A stretch of DNA of 64,000 nucleotides. It comes from Chamaelirium japonicum (lineage: Eukaryota > Streptophyta > Magnoliopsida > Liliales > Melanthiaceae). The stretch covers positions 2,040,138 to 2,104,137 of the forward strand of contig OX393557.1 of assembly GCA_947650365.1 (NCBI GenBank), given 5' to 3'. The notes beneath the pieces were generated by a model, which saw only the letters and a program-made list of their open reading frames with translations, searched no databases and was not told the DNA's origin. Below, in pieces: positions 59,495 to 64,000 of the stretch (its first letter is position 1; every line of letters begins with the position of its first letter). Position numbers and translations under genes: made by a program.

Positions 59495-59504
59495 CAATAT
59501 ATAG
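59495..59504 (-). promoter_or_regulatory. TATA box of the MiAMP1-like gene
   Basis: Sense strand CCTATATATTG about 170 bp upstream of the ATG. The predicted start would be near 59465, giving a ~140-nt CT-rich leader. Confidence 0.55.
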
Positions 59505-59810
59505 GCGGCAGCGTATGAACCATGAAGCCTGAACGATGCTATTTGAACATAACTGGAGGCAAAACGCCGAAAGTCAGGCACGGATTACCAATGTCGACAT
59601 TATGTCCGTCTTATGTCCCGTTTTATGTTCAAATCAACGCTTTAAAATCTGATCCAAACGTGAAGCAAAAGTGCCTCTGTTCCGGTCCATACCCCTTCAA
59701 ACTGTTGGTTCAACTGTTTGAAACCCATGCGGAACGTGCTTTTTTAATTAATACTTACTAATTTCATGAATGAAAAATGTAAATAATTGATTAGCTTGTA
59801 TGTTTAAAAT
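59505..59810. other. Upstream intergenic sequence
   Basis: AT-rich, without ORF, repeat or TE signature that I recognise. Confidence 0.5.
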
Positions 59811-60186
59811 TTAATATTGTCAGAACCGGACCGGACATCGATGGTCCGGATCACGGGTCTTTGGTTACACCATCGGATCAACCGATTGGACCGGATGGTA
59901 AAAACCAATAAATTAATAACCTGAAATGGGAATTGACAAAGGTCGTCGGTCTGTCGGAGGAGATTCAGAGTACACGAATTGTACGTCATCCAGCGGAGCC
60001 GTGGAGGCTTCCTTGATCCACCAGCAAAAGATTAGGCTTAGGGTTAGGGAAAGGGGGAGTGGCGTTCCCCGTTCTTGACTCGGGAGAAAAGAAGGGAAAG
60101 TCTATGGGACGCAAATCGTCAGATTAAATTTTTACGATCCCGGTTAGCCGGACCGGCCAGTCCAATCCGGTTTTGATAACATTAAG
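59811..60186. mobile_element. Possible MITE with imperfect terminal inverted repeats
   Basis: The left end 'ttaatattgtcagaaccgga' (about 59811) is matched in inverse by the right end 'tccggttttgataacattaa' (60165-60186), with further CCGG-rich inverted text inward. About 375 bp, no coding capacity. Target duplication unclear. Confidence 0.45.
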
Positions 60187-61003
60187 TTCAAATAGATACC
60201 ATTTGGGTTTATATGTCCCCCTTGTGTCGAGTTTAAATAGAATATATTTTTGTTTGCGTAGCAGGTTGGTCACCTTAAATTAAAGTGACGGGGACTTGAA
60301 AATGTAGGAGGAGTAATTTCTGCAATGGTGGACTCCCAACTTGTCCAATTTGTAGTGGAATGACATGCAAATCCAACAAGCAAGCAAGGTGGCACAACTT
60401 TGATCTAGCGTACGTACGTTGCTAATAATTACAAAAAAAAAAAATCGTAATGGAGTCCGATCGAGCCTAACCACATACCCCTTCTAAAAGAAAAAAAAGA
60501 AAAGTAATTTTAAAAGAAGCAGACAGTGGAACCAAAGACACCGAAACTAAACACAAGTGGCCGGCCCGGCCGGGATGATGGTTATTGCGAGGTACGTGTT
60601 GTTGACTCTGAAGTTTGGGGAATTAGCCGGCCGATGTTGTTCGGGGCGGCGTGGAATCAGGACGATGCATGACAAGGCCGGTGTAGAGTTTTTGGCAATA
60701 CAAGTAATAGATCGAGCCGGCAGTCTTGGGATCCAACCAGGCCGGTTCCAGATAGGTCGGACAGCAAGCGATCGAGAGCACCCCGTGGGACCTAAGCCAA
60801 TCCAGGCTAGGCTAGGGGATTGCTAGCTAGCTAGCTAGCTAGCTTTGAGGATCATCGATCAGGCCGCACAGGTAATTAAGATGAATACTGATCGAGGGGC
60901 CGGTACGTCGCCAGGTCTGCTGTGTTGCAGGGCTTGGAAGAAAGATGATGGAGCTGCAATTGATGCTCTCAATATTTATTGATGCAAGGAGGTACAATCA
61001 TAT

Positions 61004-61100
<97 letters not shown>

Positions 61101-61249
61101 TGCAAGAGCTATATAGGGTTCGGATCTCGATCGATCTCTGCTGATGCAGCTGCTAGCGACGCTCCATCTCACAAGCTAGGGCCCACATTTCTGCTGACCA
61201 GAAATCAGCAATTCTGCTTTCTGTTTTTGTAACCAACGTACAGCAGGCT
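60187..61249. other. Intergenic sequence with microsatellites
   Basis: (GCTA)n at about 60823-60845 and pure (AT)n at 61004-61097. Short ORFs have no recognisable domain. No LTR or TE core seen. Confidence 0.55.
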
Positions 61250-61553
61250 TTAGAAGAGGGAAAGGGTCATGAGAGGTCTCATGTTTTTTTTATTTTGTGG
61301 TAAACATGAGCTGATCATAACGTACGTGATGATCTTCGTGTCCTCACACATCAAAAAAACATTCTCCCAAAAACCTTTCAAGCCCATGTATACACGCTTC
61401 CATGGCAAGCCAATGGGTGGCAGTTCGAGACACCCATTGTAAAGAAGCCATTGATAGGGTATCCCACGCACTCAGACATCGCGTAAGAATATGGGACAAA
61501 TGTCCTCCGTACATCCTTTACCTAGCACCAGTGCATCCCTAGCCAGTGCCACA

Positions 61554-62552
61554 TCAATAAGAAACACCACCGGGCAGCACGATATACTCCCTGCCGCCGT
61601 CAACGCCGCAAGGATCGATCGTCCATAACTCAGAGTGCAATGACGAATTTACCTGACATCGGAATGAGGCCGCCGCACATAGCTGGCCCTCTCTATTAGT
61701 CATAACCCAGGCTCCAGCCGCTATCTCCTCAGACTTGCAGAATGACCCATCCGTCCAAACAATATAGGGTGTCGCCATATGACCTCCTCTTTCGAACTCC
61801 TGGGGCCACAAACACCTCAAAAAATTGGTCATCAACTCCATTCCTTGCTTAGCCACCATAGAGCTCAGCAATCCATCATTTTTGACATCTACCCTTCCAC
61901 AGTATCCACATAGATATATGTCAACAAAATCTCCCCTATTGTCGGCGTCCCCTGCCACCGCTCCATCTTCAAAATCAGTCTAAGAATCTCCGTCGAGTAG
62001 AAATCAATGCATGTATCTTTCTTAACACACATCCAAACTTCACGCGCCTTAAAGCAATTCCAAAACACATGTTCGATATCTTCATCTTGTTCTCCACACC
62101 ACGGATAGCTCCCGTATCCGATACTCATCCACCGCCACAGGAATTTAGCAGTCGGTAAAACTCCATGTAAAAGTTTTCACAAAAAAAGTTGTACCTTAGG
62201 GGGAAGGCGTAGCTCCCACATTCCAACTCCCCTCCAGTTGCCAAGATCAGTCGTCACCATCGTTGCTCCCCCCATAATGTCCTCAAGCATCCTGCTATAT
62301 TTGGGTCCAAGAGCAATGTTTATCTTAACCAACTCGCTGAACCCGTAGTACAGTATGCTTAAGCCATGAGGATGTTCGTCGCCTCGCCTAGAGCCTCCAG
62401 GATTCCACTGAAATACTATTATGATTCCTGATCCACCTCGCCCCCATTGTATTCCCGCGCAAAATATACCAAAGATTAGCCATCGCCATGTGAATATGTA
62501 GGTTAGCAAAGCTCGAAATCTGAAGGCCCCCCGCACTTTTCGGCTTGGTAAA
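61554..62552 (-). pseudogene. LINE (non-LTR retrotransposon) 3' fragment: RT tail, zf-RVT and RNase H
   Basis: On the minus strand, just inside the copia LTR at 62553, TKPKSAGGLQISSFANLH is the conserved segment after the LINE RT core. Then come GNWRGVGMWELRLPPKVQLFL and SYPWCGEQDEDIEHVFWNC, the zf-RVT zinc region (about 62250-62060), and an RNase H-like stretch VWTDGSFCKSEEIAAGAWVM with a later HSEL (about 61770-61630). Several frameshifts. The RT core and first ORF are absent, replaced on the right by the LTR. Plant L1-type by domain order. Confidence 0.8.
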
Positions 62553-64000
62553 TGTTGGAATTAAATTCTATTATCAGAGTCGCAGCAGAAGCAAAAGATA
62601 GATCCGAAGGTCTCACAGTGTATGTCTCATTATTATTAATTCTACAAAACAATCTATATACAAATCTATGATCTTAGTATATGTGCAGACACCCTAGAGG
62701 CATACTACGATCTACGAAACAAGACATGCATGCATCTAGTTAGGTGTTTAGAACCATCATGCCTTATGGATTTATGATCTGAAGAGAACGGAACGATGAT
62801 GAACCACACGTGAATCGCAAGGGAAGCTGTCGGATGGAACCTTGTCCTTTGTGAAGGGAGGAATCCTCGAAGTCCTATCTCTGAGTGCAAGGACTATGAG
62901 CCGACGGAGGAATTCGTTGCAAATATAACGATGAACCACGAGATCTCCTCCTTCTCTTTCTTTCTTCTTCCTTCTCCTTCCTTCCTCCTTCTTCTTTCTT
63001 CTTCTTCCTCTTTCTTCTTTGGCCGAAACCACAAAGAGGGAGAGAGGAGAGGGGGACTTAGGTTTTTGGAGAAGGAGGCACTAGGGTCGGCCCCCTCTCT
63101 CTCTAATCCCTTTATACGGCCGGTCCCAGTTGCTATACGCAAGCCAGGGTCGGCCCCCTAGAGATAGGGATGAGAGGGGGGGGGGTCGGTTTTTAGGGTT
63201 TCCCTGTCTATCGTGAAGTCTGGACGAAAACACCCTCACAAAACGTAAAACATTGTAAAAGAGATAAAGTAAGGTGCACTACTCGGAATCGAGTTCCGTC
63301 AATGCCTATGAGCTTCTGGAATTATTCCACTCATTTTAAAATCCATATTCAATATGGTATGAGCCATATTTTGGTATTTACCAAAATACTCCTATGGCCC
63401 TTAACACATGTGAATTAGGTTCTTAGGCTTCGGGCTTGCGCTCCATTGTGCTATTTCGTATCCAACGTGTCCAACCAGGTCGGGAAACAATTTTTATACG
63501 TAACAACAGGGTTGAACCTTCAGGGTTCAGGATCTCTAGCTCCAACCGGATCCCTGATTAACTGTCCCGGTGACACACCAAAGTTCCATTAATCAGCCAT
63601 AATCTGATTAACCCGCGTAGCCACCCAGAATGCCACACGAGTTGAACTCTAGTAATCCTAAACTTATGTTACTCCCTCGTTACCCTATTCTCTACTGTAC
63701 TCTGACAATCCTTAGTCCCTCTTATTACTGGTGCTAGGATTTGATGACTTGTCATCTATAACACCACACATCTTCCGGTGCTATGCCTAGCATCCAAAAC
63801 ATCGTCAGTCATATTGACAACCACCAGGTCTGGGTTAATTGTGTGGACAGATTGACTCATCAAAATACACCCATCCAATATTGAACGTCGGATAACCTGT
63901 AGGGATTGCATGCCCACTCAAGCGCTAGTCGGGTAACTCAACGTACCGTGGTATTGGACTATGGATGATCTGCACACGTTGGCACATCAAAGTACCACTC
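62553..64000 (-). mobile_element. Partial LTR of the element C family, running off the window
   Basis: Begins TGTTGGAATTAAATTC and follows both C LTRs through the CT-rich block (62945-63025), 'gaatcgagttccgtca' and 'ccggatccctgattaac'. It is more diverged and lacks a short block near 63737. About 500 bp of the LTR, and anything beyond, lies outside the window. Confidence 0.88.

Overview
The window is repeat-dense plant nuclear DNA. Nearly everything in it is retrotransposon, there are long (AT)n and (CT)n runs, and the LTR elements use plant-type primer sites. Only one intact host-like gene was found: a small secreted six-cysteine protein of the MiAMP1 antimicrobial type (58994-59326, minus). 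Species cannot be named from this sequence; a flowering plant with a large, TE-rich genome is the safest reading.

Positions 55-46728 form a four-element nest whose joints can all be read. Element A (60-46723, Ty3/gypsy, probably Tekay/Del-like, target duplication TGACC) was hit near its gag-protease boundary by element B (2411-42903, Ty3/gypsy of the Tat group, duplication GTCAT). B was then hit twice: in gag by a minus-strand Ty1/copia element C (4906-14735, duplication TCATC), and in its antisense gene by a second Tat-group element D (23710-38081, duplication GCAAC). The order of insertion is therefore A, then B, then C and D in unknown order. Every gag-pol is broken. A lacks the RT catalytic motif and integrase, B has several stops and frameshifts, C is one uninterrupted frame with seven stops, and D has four stops and one frameshift.

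The most interesting part is the 3' half of D. Downstream of integrase it carries an opposite-strand gene with a TATA box, three exons joined by canonical GT-AG introns in a frame that stays open, a domain resembling the 'putative gypsy type transposon' family (Transposase_28), a long acidic tract and a C-terminal coiled coil. Upstream of that antisense promoter lies a ~1.8 kb array of 118-bp repeats. Each repeat has four W-box (TTGACC) motifs arranged partly as the 16-bp palindrome TTGACCGATCGGTCAA. B has an antisense gene in the same place, but with a plant-mobile-domain-like body and its own coiled coil.

From 46729 to 64000 the sequence holds TE debris, a solo LTR of 4384 bp with target duplication TATTA (51100-55483), a CACTA-like terminus with subterminal repeats, foldback structures, exon-like fragments, a 666-bp LTR-like segment, the MiAMP1-like gene, a possible MITE, a LINE 3' fragment, and the start of another LTR of C's family running off the window end. 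No rRNA, tRNA or CRISPR array was seen.
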